Shown piece after piece: positions 51,606-60,688 of a DNA stretch of 64,000 nucleotides. Below the pieces are notes generated by a model that was given only the letters and a program-made list of their open reading frames with translations, made no database searches and was not told the origin of the DNA. Position numbers and translations under genes: made by a program. Positions within the stretch are counted from its first letter, which is position 1. The number at the start of each line of letters is the position of its first letter. The stretch is from Arthrobacter sp. SLBN-122 (GTDB lineage: Bacteria; Actinomycetota; Actinomycetes; Actinomycetales; Micrococcaceae). The stretch spans positions 2,046,001 through 2,110,000 of the forward strand of contig NZ_VFMS01000001.1 in assembly GCF_006715165.1 (NCBI RefSeq), read 5' to 3'.

Positions 51606-52868
51606 TCAGGCGGGAACGGCAACCCGTTCCGGGGACGGGTGGCCCTCGGCGAACCAGCGGGGGAAGGTGACATCGAACAACTGCTCGCGCGCCAGCTCGG
51701 CGCCTCCGCGCAACGGCTCCCGCTCGTCATTTACCGAGAGGGTGATGGTGAGATCGCGGGTGGCAAGGGGCAGCGACAGTTCGTAGACCCGCTGCCGCAC
51801 CTCCGCCAGGAAGACTTCACCGGCAGAACCCATAGCCCCGCCGATGACGATCACTCCCGGGTTGAACATGTTGACCAGCGCAGATATCGTCTCGCCGGCT
51901 ACCCGGGCGGATTTCTGGACGAGGGAGATAGCCAGGGCGTCGCCGGCCTGGGCTGCGAGGGTGATCTCCTCGAGCGATAGCCCGCCCTTCTTGGCCGCCG
52001 CGGCAAGTTTGGTGTTGGCCCCGTCCTTGATGGCCGCTTCTGCGTCCCGCACCAGGGCCCAGCCGCCGGCCACCGCCTCCAGGCAGCCGATCTTGCCACA
52101 GCGGCATTGGGCATCGGAATCCGAAACCCTGACATGGCCGATATCACCTGCCGCACCGTTTGCACCACGGTGGATCCTGCCCTTCGACAGCAGGCCCGCC
52201 CCAATGCCCGAGCCGATTTTGCAGTAGATGAGGTCCGCGAGGGAGTCACGCCGCCGGGCGCGTTCGCCAAGGGCCAGCAGATTGGAATCGTTGTCCACCC
52301 ACACGGGGGCATTGAAACGCTCCTCAAACGGCGTCCGGACGTCGAAGCCGTTCCAGCCGGGCATGATCGGCGGCGCTACGGGTTGTCCCGTGGCGAAGTC
52401 GACGGGGCCGGGAAGCCCTACCACTACGGCCCACGTGGGCACTTTTGGATGTTTCTTGAGCACGTCGTCCACGAGGGCCAGTACGGCGTTGATGGTCTTT
52501 TCAGGTCCCTGGGCGATGTCCCAGGTGCGGTGCTCGTGGTCCACGATGTCGCCGTCGAGCGCCGCTATACCCACTCTGATATGGGCCGCCCCTAGGGCAC
52601 AGATGATGATCCGCCCCTGCTCGGCCCGGAAGCGCAGCGTGCGCGGCGCGCGGCCGCCGGACGACGCGCCGAAGTCCCCCTCGCCGAGGAAGCCGATCGA
52701 GATGGCCTGGTCAACGCGCTGACTCACAACGCCCCTGCCCAGGCCCGTGACCTTTCCGATTTCCGGGCGGGTAGTGGCTTCACCCGTGCGCACCAGGTTG
52801 ACGATCCGCAGCAGGCTGGTCACTTCGTCCGTCTGTGCTCCAAAGCGGAGGGTGGAGTCTGTCGTCAT
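51606..52868 (-). CDS. ROK-family transcriptional regulator
   Basis: 420 residues from ATG 52868. An N-terminal winged HTH (TRPEIGKVTGLGRGVVSQRVDQAI), then a sugar-kinase-like ROK domain: GLPGPVDFATG, VWVDNDSNLLALGE, and the zinc motif CRCGKIGCLE. Such repressors release DNA on binding a sugar. Its own promoter region holds an island operator, which makes it the leading candidate for the factor that binds all of them. Confidence 0.93.
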   Translation of the reverse strand: MTTDSTLRFGAQTDEVTSLLRIVNLVRTGEATTRPEIGKVTGLGRGVVSQRVDQAISIGFLGEGDFGASSGGRAPRTLRFRAEQGRIIICALGAAHIRVGIAALDGDIVDHEHRTWDIAQGPEKTINAVLALVDDVLKKHPKVPTWAVVVGLPGPVDFATGQPVAPPIMPGWNGFDVRTPFEERFNAPVWVDNDSNLLALGERARRRDSLADLIYCKIGSGIGAGLLSKGRIHRGANGAAGDIGHVRVSDSDAQCRCGKIGCLEAVAGGWALVRDAEAAIKDGANTKLAAAAKKGGLSLEEITLAAQAGDALAISLVQKSARVAGETISALVNMFNPGVIVIGGAMGSAGEVFLAEVRQRVYELSLPLATRDLTITLSVNDEREPLRGGAELAREQLFDVTFPRWFAEGHPSPERVAVPA

Positions 52869-52937
52869 GGCAACAATTCTCACACATTGAGACGTACTAA
52901 GGTGCAGGTTTACGGGGACTATAGCTAAAACCTTCCT

Positions 52938-52962
52938 GACTTATGAATAATAAAGACATAAG
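52938..52962. promoter_or_regulatory. Putative island operator: CTTATG...CATAAG
   Basis: CTTATG at 52940-52945 and CATAAG at 52957-52962, perfect inverted repeat with an eleven-base spacer (GACTTATG and GACATAAG in context), between the divergent ROK and Gfo/Idh genes. Confidence 0.65.
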
Positions 52963-52974
52963 AAAGGGGTCGAG

Positions 52975-54015
52975 ATGCCTTGGAGAGTAGGGGTTCTTGG
53001 TGCAGGGCCGGGTGTTGCGGCCCTGCACCTGCCGGTGCTGGGGCGGCTCGCGGACCTGTTCAGTGTGGTGCACGTTGCGGACGCCGGCAGCGGCCGCGCC
53101 CGGGCCCTGGCCGAACGGCATGGTGCACGCTGGTCCGCGGGGGAGGCGGACCTGCTGGCGGATCCCGCCGTGGATGTGGTGGCCATCTGCAGCCCGCCCG
53201 GTGAGCACTCCCGCCAAATCTTGACGGCACTCACCCTGGGCAAGCGAGCCATCTTCTGCGAGAAGCCGCTGGCCACCAGCAAGGAGGAAGCTGAGCGCGT
53301 TGTCTCCGCATGCCGTGAGGCGGGGGCCACCCTGCTGGTAGGGACGAACCACCTGTTCGACGCCGCATGGGGACGCGCAAAGCACCACCTCGTGGCACTG
53401 GAGGGCAGGGTGCAGGCCATCTCGGTGACACTTGCGCTTCCGCCGAATGACAGATACCACCGCCTGGTTGCCGAGGGCGGTCCTTTCCAAACAGTCCGGG
53501 GCGGAGGCCCGGACCTTGGTAAGCCGGCCGAGGCGGCGGGCGTTTTGCGGCAGCTGCTCACCGGTCTCGCAGTCCATGATCTGCCAGCGGTGAGGGACAT
53601 TGCGCCGGGCATCGACGAAGTGGTCTACGCGCGGATCGTTTCCCCGATCGGCTACCTGGTGGGGTACCGGGCCGGAGGGGTCCTGGTCCAGCTGGTGCTC
53701 GCCATGCTCCCGGAGGGGCCGGATGCGCTGTGGCGGATGAACATCGCCACCTCCCACGACCGGATCGAGGTGAATTTCCCGCCCGCCTTTGTCCATGCCG
53801 GCAGCGCCGCCATCCGGGTGCGAAGCGTGGACGGGAAGTGGACAGAGTATCCGCGTGATGAGGAAGACGGTTACATTGCCGAGTGGCGCCTGCTCGCCGC
53901 GCTCCTTCAAGGGGATGCCCTCATGGAGTACGACGAACTGCTGGCTGACGCACACTATGCAATCGACCTGGCTGATGCCGCTGCGGCGAAAGTTCTTGAA
54001 GGGGCGCCGCATTGA
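52975..54015 (+). CDS. Gfo/Idh/MocA-family oxidoreductase 2
   Basis: 346 residues with AAAGGGG upstream. VGVLGAGPGVAALHLP at the N-terminus is a slightly altered Rossmann motif; FCEKPLATSKEEAE holds the lysine. Unlike the other Gfo/Idh gene it lacks the GDIGAH motif, having AVHDLPAVRD instead. Probably a keto-sugar dehydrogenase or reductase. The stop overlaps the TTG of the next gene. Confidence 0.88.
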   Translation: MPWRVGVLGAGPGVAALHLPVLGRLADLFSVVHVADAGSGRARALAERHGARWSAGEADLLADPAVDVVAICSPPGEHSRQILTALTLGKRAIFCEKPLATSKEEAERVVSACREAGATLLVGTNHLFDAAWGRAKHHLVALEGRVQAISVTLALPPNDRYHRLVAEGGPFQTVRGGGPDLGKPAEAAGVLRQLLTGLAVHDLPAVRDIAPGIDEVVYARIVSPIGYLVGYRAGGVLVQLVLAMLPEGPDALWRMNIATSHDRIEVNFPPAFVHAGSAAIRVRSVDGKWTEYPRDEEDGYIAEWRLLAALLQGDALMEYDELLADAHYAIDLADAAAAKVLEGAPH

Positions 54016-54806
54016 ATCTTGATCGGGCGTTCAGCGTCGTCACGGCTTTGCCCGCCTACACGGCCGCTGTCGCCGAGCTGCCCGTGAGTGCAGTACTCAC
54101 GGAGGATTTGCGTGGTGCGGTGGCGGTGGTGCCCGGAGCCGGCGATTGGTGGCAGGGGCTGCTGGCCGCCCGCGCCGCCGGAGCGTCAGCGGTGGTGCTG
54201 GTTGATCCTGCAGTCCTTCCGCGGGGAACCGTTGAGTCCGAGCGGTGGCCCGGGGACATCCCGGTGATCGTTGAACGCCCCCGCCTGCGCCCCGACGTTG
54301 TCTCTGATGCGATCCAGGCAAGGGGCGGCAGCCCCGCCCGGATCATCACGGTTGAGTGTGCCGCCCCCGCTGCAGGCGTTGGTGCGCTCATCCGCGACGG
54401 TTTCGGCTGGATGCGCTCCCTTGCCGGCGGTTCCCTGGCGCTCCAGTCAAGCGTGGCCACTGCACACAGCAGGATCGCACTCCTGAATTCAGGCGAGTAC
54501 ACGGGCGGGGCTGTTCCGGCCACCCTTTCGGCAACCGCCATCGGGGGTCCCCATGATGGCGGCCTACTTCAGGTGCTGGTTCTGGGGGAGGTCCGAACGG
54601 AAGTGACCTTCGACCAGCCGGCAGGGCTCGTCCGGGTGGAGAGCCTCAAAGGCGAGGGGGCGTTTCGGGCTCCAGTGCGATACGAGTCCTCAGCCCGCCT
54701 GGCCCTCCGGCGGGCGATCGGCGCTTGCTTGTCGGACCGACCGTCAGCTGATCTGGAGGAGCTGCTGCAGGACATGGCATTGACCCAGGCGCTGCTTGAT
54801 GGTTGA
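54012..54806 (+). CDS. Unknown protein coupled to Gfo/Idh 2
   Basis: 264 residues, TTG start overlapping the previous stop (TTGA). It contains an N-terminal alpha/beta segment (GAVAVVPGAGDWWQGLLAARAAGASAVVLVDP) and a C-terminal part resembling the substrate domain of Gfo/Idh-like proteins (GGPHDGGLLQVLVLGEVRTEV). I do not recognise a family or catalytic motif. The coupling says it works with the dehydrogenase: possibly a pseudo-dehydrogenase partner. Confidence 0.7.
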   Translation: MNLDRAFSVVTALPAYTAAVAELPVSAVLTEDLRGAVAVVPGAGDWWQGLLAARAAGASAVVLVDPAVLPRGTVESERWPGDIPVIVERPRLRPDVVSDAIQARGGSPARIITVECAAPAAGVGALIRDGFGWMRSLAGGSLALQSSVATAHSRIALLNSGEYTGGAVPATLSATAIGGPHDGGLLQVLVLGEVRTEVTFDQPAGLVRVESLKGEGAFRAPVRYESSARLALRRAIGACLSDRPSADLEELLQDMALTQALLDG

Positions 54807-54842
54807 GCAGCGCGCTCCGCATTGGCGTCTGATCCGTGCGTT

Positions 54843-54850
54843 CTTATGTT
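54843..54850. promoter_or_regulatory. Weak island-operator half-site CTTATGTT
   Basis: A single half-site in the 173-base gap before the MFS gene, with no inverted partner seen. Listed because it matches the motif of the five better sites. Confidence 0.25.
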
Positions 54851-54979
54851 GCTTTCCGACTAAAGTGCAGTATTATGGATAACGGCGCCGGGGTTCCTTC
54901 CGGACCCGTTCTCCGGCGTGATGGTGCACCGGAGGCACACCACGTCGCGTCGACGGCCCGATCGTTCGGGTAGATCACT

Positions 54980-56476
54980 ATGCCACTTTCGCCTCTAAGA
55001 CTCCGCCTCCTTGTTGTCTCCCTGCTCTCGGTCTCCTTCCTCGGGGCCCTGGACCACACCGTCGTGTCCACGTCCCTCGCCACCATTTCCGGTGAACTGG
55101 GCGCACTGACGCTGATGAGCTGGGTAGTTGTGGGCTACACCCTCGCGAGCACCGTGCTGCTGCCGGTCCTCGGCAAACTGGGTGACGTGCTGGGCGCCCG
55201 CCGCATCTTCATCTTCTCGCTGGTGATGTTCCTGGCCGCCTCACTGGCCTGCGGCTTCGCCACGGACATGACCTGGCTGATTGCCGCGCGCGTCCTGCAG
55301 GGCATGAGCTCCGCAGGCCTGCAGTTGATGTCCCAGACCATCATTGCGCGCGTCACCACGCAGCGGGAACGGCCCCGCTACATGGCCATCATCGGCGCGG
55401 CCTTCCCCATCGCCATCCTGGTGGGTCCCGTCCTGGGTGGTGCCATCACCGATTACTGGGGCTGGCAGTGGGTCTTCTGGATCAACATTCCCGTGGGTGC
55501 AGCGGCCCTCGGCCTTGCACTCATCGCCGTTCCGCACCTGGAGCCCGGCCCCATGCCCCGACACTTTGATGTTGCCGGGGCCGCCGTCTTCACCACCGCC
55601 CTGGTGGCGCTCGTACTCGCCCTTACCTGGGCCGCCGAACGAAGCGTGGGCCCCGCCACTGCCGCGGCGCTCGCTGTGAGCCTTGCCGGCTTTGCTGCCT
55701 TCTTTTTCATCGAGCGGCGTGCACCCGAACCCATCGTGCCGCTCCACTTCTTTGCCAACCGGACCATCGCTGCAGGCACGGCACTCTCGGCGATTATCGG
55801 CGTCGGTCTCTTCTCCATCACCGCCTACCTGCCCACGTACTTCCAGATGGCCTACCAGAGCACCGCCACCGTTTCGGGCCTCGTCCCCATCGCGACCGTG
55901 TTCGGCATGCTGGTCAGCAACCTGCTGACCGGATGGGTGGCCAGCCGGACGGGGCAGTACCGGATTTTCCCGATCCTGGGAACCACGATGGGGGCCGCCG
56001 GACTTTTGGTGATGGCCATGCTGCCCGCGGGCCTTCCGCTTTGGGTTCCCATGATGGTGATGGCCGTGGTGGGGATGGGCACCGGAGCGTTTATGAGTCT
56101 GATCGTGGCGGTTGTCCAGGGCGCCGTGCCCGCCGGCCAAACCGGCACCATCACGGCCACCATCAACCTGGTGCGGCAGGTGGGGTCCACGGTGGCGACG
56201 GCGGTCATCGGCGGAGTGATTGGCTTCGGCGTTGCAGATCTCCTGCCGGCAGGCCTTGACGCTTCCACCCTGACGCCGCAGCTGGTCCACGCGGCGGCGC
56301 CGACTGTCCAAGCCACCGTTGCGCAGATCTACAGCTCAGTCTTCACACCCATCTTCATTGCCCTGGCGGCCACCTACGCGGTGGGGATTGTCGCGGCGGT
56401 CCTGCTTCCGCACGGGCGCCTCTCCGACGAGCCCGTTCCCGCTTCCACCACCACTTCCGAATCTCTCTCGGCCTGA
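54980..56476 (+). CDS. MFS transporter, DHA2 family
   Basis: 498 residues, 14 membrane segments. LDHTVVSTSLATIS (D1-like), motif A LGKLGDVLGARR and motif C GPVLGGAITDYWGWQWVFWINIPVG. It is followed after 16 bases by a GMC oxidase, so it may move the glycoside or aglycone rather than a drug. The ribosome site is weak. Confidence 0.9.
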   Translation: MPLSPLRLRLLVVSLLSVSFLGALDHTVVSTSLATISGELGALTLMSWVVVGYTLASTVLLPVLGKLGDVLGARRIFIFSLVMFLAASLACGFATDMTWLIAARVLQGMSSAGLQLMSQTIIARVTTQRERPRYMAIIGAAFPIAILVGPVLGGAITDYWGWQWVFWINIPVGAAALGLALIAVPHLEPGPMPRHFDVAGAAVFTTALVALVLALTWAAERSVGPATAAALAVSLAGFAAFFFIERRAPEPIVPLHFFANRTIAAGTALSAIIGVGLFSITAYLPTYFQMAYQSTATVSGLVPIATVFGMLVSNLLTGWVASRTGQYRIFPILGTTMGAAGLLVMAMLPAGLPLWVPMMVMAVVGMGTGAFMSLIVAVVQGAVPAGQTGTITATINLVRQVGSTVATAVIGGVIGFGVADLLPAGLDASTLTPQLVHAAAPTVQATVAQIYSSVFTPIFIALAATYAVGIVAAVLLPHGRLSDEPVPASTTTSESLSA

Positions 56477-56492
56477 TTTCAAAGGAGACATC

Positions 56493-58061
56493 ATGTCCAA
56501 CCCCACCATTGCCGTCGTCGGCAGCGGACCCATCGGTTCCACTTACGCCCGGGTGCTCCTGGAGCAGGTCCCGAACGCGCATGTGGTGATGTTCGAAGCC
56601 GGACCGCAGCTCAGCGACGTCCCCGGCGAGAGCGTCCGCAACATCCCCGATCCTGCCGAGAAGGCGCGTGCCCGGGAGATGTCCCAGGGGCCGCAGGCCG
56701 GCGCCTACCGGGAATCGCTGGGCATTCCGGCAGGCACCGTCACCGAGGGCATGTTCACAGCCCGGCAGGGCACCCACCTCCTGGACTTCGGCGGCGCCGG
56801 CTCCGCCCACGCGCCTTCCTTCCCGGCCGCGGCTGCGGCCACCAACGTGGGCGGCCAGGGCGCCCACTGGACCTGCGCGACGCCGTCGCCCGCCTTCAGT
56901 GAGAAGCTCTCCTTCATCGCCGACGACGAATGGGACGGCCTGGTTGAGGACGCCAAGCAACTCCTGCACGTCCACGACGCCGCGTTCGCGGACTCCAAGG
57001 TGGGCGAAGCCATTCGGTCCCTCCTTGACGAAGAGTTCGGCGCTGAGCTGCCGGAGGGCTACGGTGTGGGTACGCTTCCGGTGGCCGGGGACCCGCAGCC
57101 GGACGGGACCGTGCGCTGGGCTGGGGCCGACGTCGTCCTCGGACCCTTGATCGACAAGGACAGCCCGCTCGCAAAGCAGTTCGAACTGCGCGACCTCACC
57201 CTGGTCCGGCGGGTGGAGCTTGACGGACAGCGCGTCACCGGGGTCACCGTGCAGGACCTGCGCACCGGGGAAACTTCCTTTGTCGCGGCTGACATCGTTG
57301 TAGTGGCCGCCGATGCCTTCCGCTCGCCGCAGCTCTTGTGGGCCTCCGGCGTCCGGCCGAAAGCCCTGGGCCACTACCTGACCGAGCACCCGGTGGTTAT
57401 CTCCACGGTGGCGCTCGACGCAGAAAAGATGCAGCGTTACGCCACCGAGGACGACCTGGCAGCCGAACTGGCCCGACGCGCACTGAATTCCGCCGATCCA
57501 GTGGCGGCGGTGAACCGTATCCCCTTCTCCGAGCCCGAGCACCCGTTCTCGGTGCAGGTCATGTACACCGAAACCACGCCGTTCCCCATGGAGCCTGGCA
57601 CCCCCTACTCGGCGAACCGTTGGGGCTACGTCAACATGGGCTACGGCATGCGCAAGCGCCCCCGCTTCGAGGACGCCGTCACGTTCGATGACAACGAGCC
57701 GGACTACCGTGGCTTCCCGAACATGACCATCGACTACGCGCTCACCGAACGCGAAGAAGCTGAGATCGCCGAGGCCACCGAGCGGCTGCGGCGTGCGGGC
57801 AAGGCGCTGGGCGTCTTTGTGGCCGAGCCCAGGCTGATGCCCAACGGCTCCAGCCTGCACTACCAGGGCACCATGCGCATGGGGGCGGCCGACGACGGCA
57901 CCTCGGTTGCGGATCCGTGGTCCAGGGTGTGGGGCTACGAGAACCTGCTGGTGGGCGGCAATGCACTGATTCCGACGGCGACAGCCATGAACCCGACACT
58001 GATGAGTGTGGCCATCGCTGTCCGCGGCGCCCGGAAGGTGGCCGGGGAGCTCGGTTCCTGA
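56493..58061 (+). CDS. GMC/pyranose-oxidase-like FAD enzyme 2 (CarA-type sugar 3-oxidase candidate)
   Basis: 522 residues from ATG 56493, which has AAAGGAG upstream (the frame is open from 56319 without another start signal). FAD motif VVGSGPIGSTYARVL, catalytic pair His456 (LHYQGTMRMG) and Asn500 (MNPTLMS). Paralogue of the enzyme at 43204, similar over its whole length by eye; the two may differ in the glycoside they accept. Cotranscribed with the MFS gene, and followed by a LysR gene. Confidence 0.86.
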   Translation: MSNPTIAVVGSGPIGSTYARVLLEQVPNAHVVMFEAGPQLSDVPGESVRNIPDPAEKARAREMSQGPQAGAYRESLGIPAGTVTEGMFTARQGTHLLDFGGAGSAHAPSFPAAAAATNVGGQGAHWTCATPSPAFSEKLSFIADDEWDGLVEDAKQLLHVHDAAFADSKVGEAIRSLLDEEFGAELPEGYGVGTLPVAGDPQPDGTVRWAGADVVLGPLIDKDSPLAKQFELRDLTLVRRVELDGQRVTGVTVQDLRTGETSFVAADIVVVAADAFRSPQLLWASGVRPKALGHYLTEHPVVISTVALDAEKMQRYATEDDLAAELARRALNSADPVAAVNRIPFSEPEHPFSVQVMYTETTPFPMEPGTPYSANRWGYVNMGYGMRKRPRFEDAVTFDDNEPDYRGFPNMTIDYALTEREEAEIAEATERLRRAGKALGVFVAEPRLMPNGSSLHYQGTMRMGAADDGTSVADPWSRVWGYENLLVGGNALIPTATAMNPTLMSVAIAVRGARKVAGELGS

Positions 58062-58121
58062 CCTGGTGCACCGCAGGCGGCGGTTGAAGGGACGAACCTG
58101 GGGCACGGATAACCTGTGGGT

Positions 58122-59084
58122 ATGAAAAACCTGGACCTGAACCTGCTGCCCCATCTTCAGGTCCTGCTGGAACTGCGAAACATCTCCCGGGCGGCGGAGC
58201 GGCTGCAGCTCAGCCAACCGGCCACCAGCGCGGCGATGGCCAGGCTCCGGCGCCATTTCGACGACGAGCTCCTGGTCCGCAACGGCCGCACGTATGACCT
58301 CACGCCCTTTGCGCAATCCCTGGTCCCGCTGGTTGATGAAGCCATGCTTCACATCCAGCGGGCCACGCGCGTGCGGTCCGGGTTCGACGCCGCCACCAGC
58401 GAACGGGAGTTCGTGATTGCTGCCTCGGACTATGCGGCCGCGCTGATCGTGGGCCCGCTGCGGGGGATCCTCCGGGACGAAGCTTCGGGTGTGTCCGTGG
58501 ATTTTGTTCCCACTGCCGGTTCGGGGATCCAGGGCCAGATGGCCGACTACTCCAAGATCGACCTGCTGGTGGGGCCCACGGGATACCAGATGCAGGGTGC
58601 CAGTAAGCAGCTCTTCCGCGACAGTTTCGTGGCCGTGGCCGACGCCGGCAACCCCCTGCTCCAGCAGCCCCGCCTGACCCTCGAGGACCTGATCGCGGTG
58701 CCGCACGCCGTCGGCTATTTCGGCGAGGGCATCAGCACCCCGGCAGACAAGCTGTTCGAGTCCCGGGGCATCCAGCGCCGGGTGGCAGCCGTGGTGGCAG
58801 GCTTCCTGTCCCTCCCACTCCTGGTCGAAGGAACTGACCTTGTGGCACTCGTCCCGCGGATGCTGGCCGGACGGACCCAGCGCGGCGCGGACATCGTGGT
58901 GCTGGAGTTCTCCGGCGGGACAGAAGCGTCCCTGGTGGAGGCGATGTACTGGCACCCATCCCAGGCTGAGGACCCGGCGAGCGTGTGGCTGCGGTCCGTG
59001 GTGCAGCGCTCCTGCGCCCGGCTCCACGAGCTCTTCCCCGTCACCGCCCACCCTGTGACGATCCATGCAGCGGATACCCCCTAA
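58122..59084 (+). CDS. LysR-family regulator, second in the island
   Basis: 320 residues from ATG 58122. HTH LDLNLLPHLQVLLELRNISRAAERLQLSQPATSAAMARL. It shares the NodD-like layout with the LysR at 37963. It is the last gene of the MFS-GMC transcript or has its own promoter in the 60-base gap. Confidence 0.92.
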   Translation: MKNLDLNLLPHLQVLLELRNISRAAERLQLSQPATSAAMARLRRHFDDELLVRNGRTYDLTPFAQSLVPLVDEAMLHIQRATRVRSGFDAATSEREFVIAASDYAAALIVGPLRGILRDEASGVSVDFVPTAGSGIQGQMADYSKIDLLVGPTGYQMQGASKQLFRDSFVAVADAGNPLLQQPRLTLEDLIAVPHAVGYFGEGISTPADKLFESRGIQRRVAAVVAGFLSLPLLVEGTDLVALVPRMLAGRTQRGADIVVLEFSGGTEASLVEAMYWHPSQAEDPASVWLRSVVQRSCARLHELFPVTAHPVTIHAADTP

Positions 59085-59208
59085 GCGGTACCACAGCCGG
59101 AGGGGGCTACCCCGCGTGGCCTTCCTCCCGTGACCGGGAAGTTGCGCGCTCGTAGACTCATGCTGAAGCGAGCCGCGCAGCGACTCATGCAACCCAAGGA
59201 GGACTGTT

Positions 59209-59772
59209 ATGAGCAATGTAACTACCAGCCCCGAGGCGGCGGCCGCCGCACAGACCCTGTTCCGGGTGGCGTTGGGGGGAGTGCTCGTCGCTCACGGATC
59301 ACAGAAACTCTTCGGCTGGTTCGGCGGGGGTGGCGTCGAAGGCACCAGCAAGGGCATGCACGCCATGGGCTTCCGCCCCGCAAAACCCAGCGCCGTCCTT
59401 GCGGGCGTGGGTGAAGCAGGAGCCGGCCTGGCCTTGGCCCTGGGCATGGCCACTCCTGCCGCCGGCGCCGCTGCCGCAACCACCATGGGCGTCGCAGCCA
59501 GCGTCCATGCCCCGAACGGTTTCTTCGCCCAGGAGGGCGGCCTCGAGTACCCAGCCGTGCTGGGCCTGGCAGCAGCGGCCTTCACTATCGGCGGCTCCGG
59601 CCCGTTCTCCCTGGATGCCCTCACCGGCCATGTCCTGGACCGGCCCTGGATGCGGATTACCGCGCTGGCCATGATCCCCACCGCCATCGCGGTTCAGATT
59701 TACCGTCGGCAGCAGGCCCTCGCCGCAGACGCTGCGGCTCCGGCCGCCGGCACTGCCGCGGAAGATGCCTGA
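59209..59772 (+). CDS. DoxX-family membrane protein
   Basis: 187 residues, AAGGAGG upstream, four membrane segments. AAAQTLFRVALGGVLVAHGSQKLFGWFGGGG is the DoxX opening. Ala-rich cytoplasmic tail. DoxX-family proteins occur in redox and oxidative-stress contexts; no function can be assigned. Confidence 0.9.
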   Translation: MSNVTTSPEAAAAAQTLFRVALGGVLVAHGSQKLFGWFGGGGVEGTSKGMHAMGFRPAKPSAVLAGVGEAGAGLALALGMATPAAGAAAATTMGVAASVHAPNGFFAQEGGLEYPAVLGLAAAAFTIGGSGPFSLDALTGHVLDRPWMRITALAMIPTAIAVQIYRRQQALAADAAAPAAGTAAEDA

Positions 59773-59897
59773 GCCCGTCGCCCTGACTATCTGGGGGACT
59801 ATCCGCGCGGCGGATATCACCTAGACCCAAGACGCCGTTCCCCTTCCGGCCCATCCCTGCGAAAGTCGAGGAAACACGCTTTTCGGAAGGATCTCCC

Positions 59898-60680
59898 ATG
59901 CCCGCTTCCAGCCCGCGCCTGGCCGGCAAGACGGCCGTCATCACGGGAACGGCCAGCGGCCAGGGCAGGGCTGCCGCGCTCGCCTTCGCTTCGGAAGGGG
60001 CCTTCGTGGCGGGCTGCGACATGGACGACGCCGGCGCCGCGGCCACGGTTGCGGCGGTCACCGAGGCCGGGGGCCGGATGAGCAGCAGCCGGGTTGATCT
60101 GACGGATGAGGCAGCCGTGGCGGCCTGGGCTGCGGAGGTCACCGCCGAGTATGGCCAGGTCCACATCCTGTACGCCAACGCCGCCGTCACGCGCTTCGCC
60201 CCGGTGGAGGAACTCAGCTTCGATGACTGGAAATGGAACATTGAACACGAGATGGACGTGGTGTTCCTGCCGGTCAAGTACTTCTGGCCACAGCTGATCC
60301 AGGCTGCCAACAGTGCCATCGTCCTGGTGGGCTCCACGGCGGGGGTGACCGGTTCCATGACCAACGGCCGGCTGGCCCACACCGCCACGAAGGGGGCGGT
60401 GGTGGCCATGACCAAACAGCTTGCGGCCGAAGGTGCCCCGCACGGACTGCGGGTTAATGCGGTCAGCCCGGGGATGATCCGTACCGCGGCCACCGAGGGC
60501 AACCTCCTCGCACCGGACCACCCCATGCGGACCATCGCCGGCAGCATCCCGCTGGGCCGGATTGGGGCGCCCGAAGAAGTGGCAAAGTGCGCTCTGTTCC
60601 TCGCCTCGGACGAGGCCTCATATGTCACCGGCGCCAATCTGATGGTCGATGGCGGCTGGTCGGCTGTGTTGCCGGGCTGA
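59898..60680 (+). CDS. SDR-family oxidoreductase
   Basis: 260 residues. TGTASGQGRA, YANAAV in place of NNAG, and a catalytic region GSTAGVTGSMTNGRLAHTATKGA in which the usual Tyr of YxxxK is His (HTATK), an active-site oddity to note. The fold and DGGW end are otherwise standard. Convergent with the next SDR, eight bases apart, with no hairpin in the gap. Confidence 0.88.
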   Translation: MPASSPRLAGKTAVITGTASGQGRAAALAFASEGAFVAGCDMDDAGAAATVAAVTEAGGRMSSSRVDLTDEAAVAAWAAEVTAEYGQVHILYANAAVTRFAPVEELSFDDWKWNIEHEMDVVFLPVKYFWPQLIQAANSAIVLVGSTAGVTGSMTNGRLAHTATKGAVVAMTKQLAAEGAPHGLRVNAVSPGMIRTAATEGNLLAPDHPMRTIAGSIPLGRIGAPEEVAKCALFLASDEASYVTGANLMVDGGWSAVLPG

Positions 60681-60688
60681 CTGTTTGG

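Noticed and set aside
33079..59084. CRISPR array or phage module
   Set aside because: No regularly spaced direct repeats and no phage structural genes were seen anywhere in the window.
56355..59216. 953-residue minus-strand open frame across the GMC oxidase and LysR genes
   Set aside because: It is the GC-rich shadow of two well-identified plus-strand genes; its protein is Gly/His/Gln/Arg-rich with no family features.
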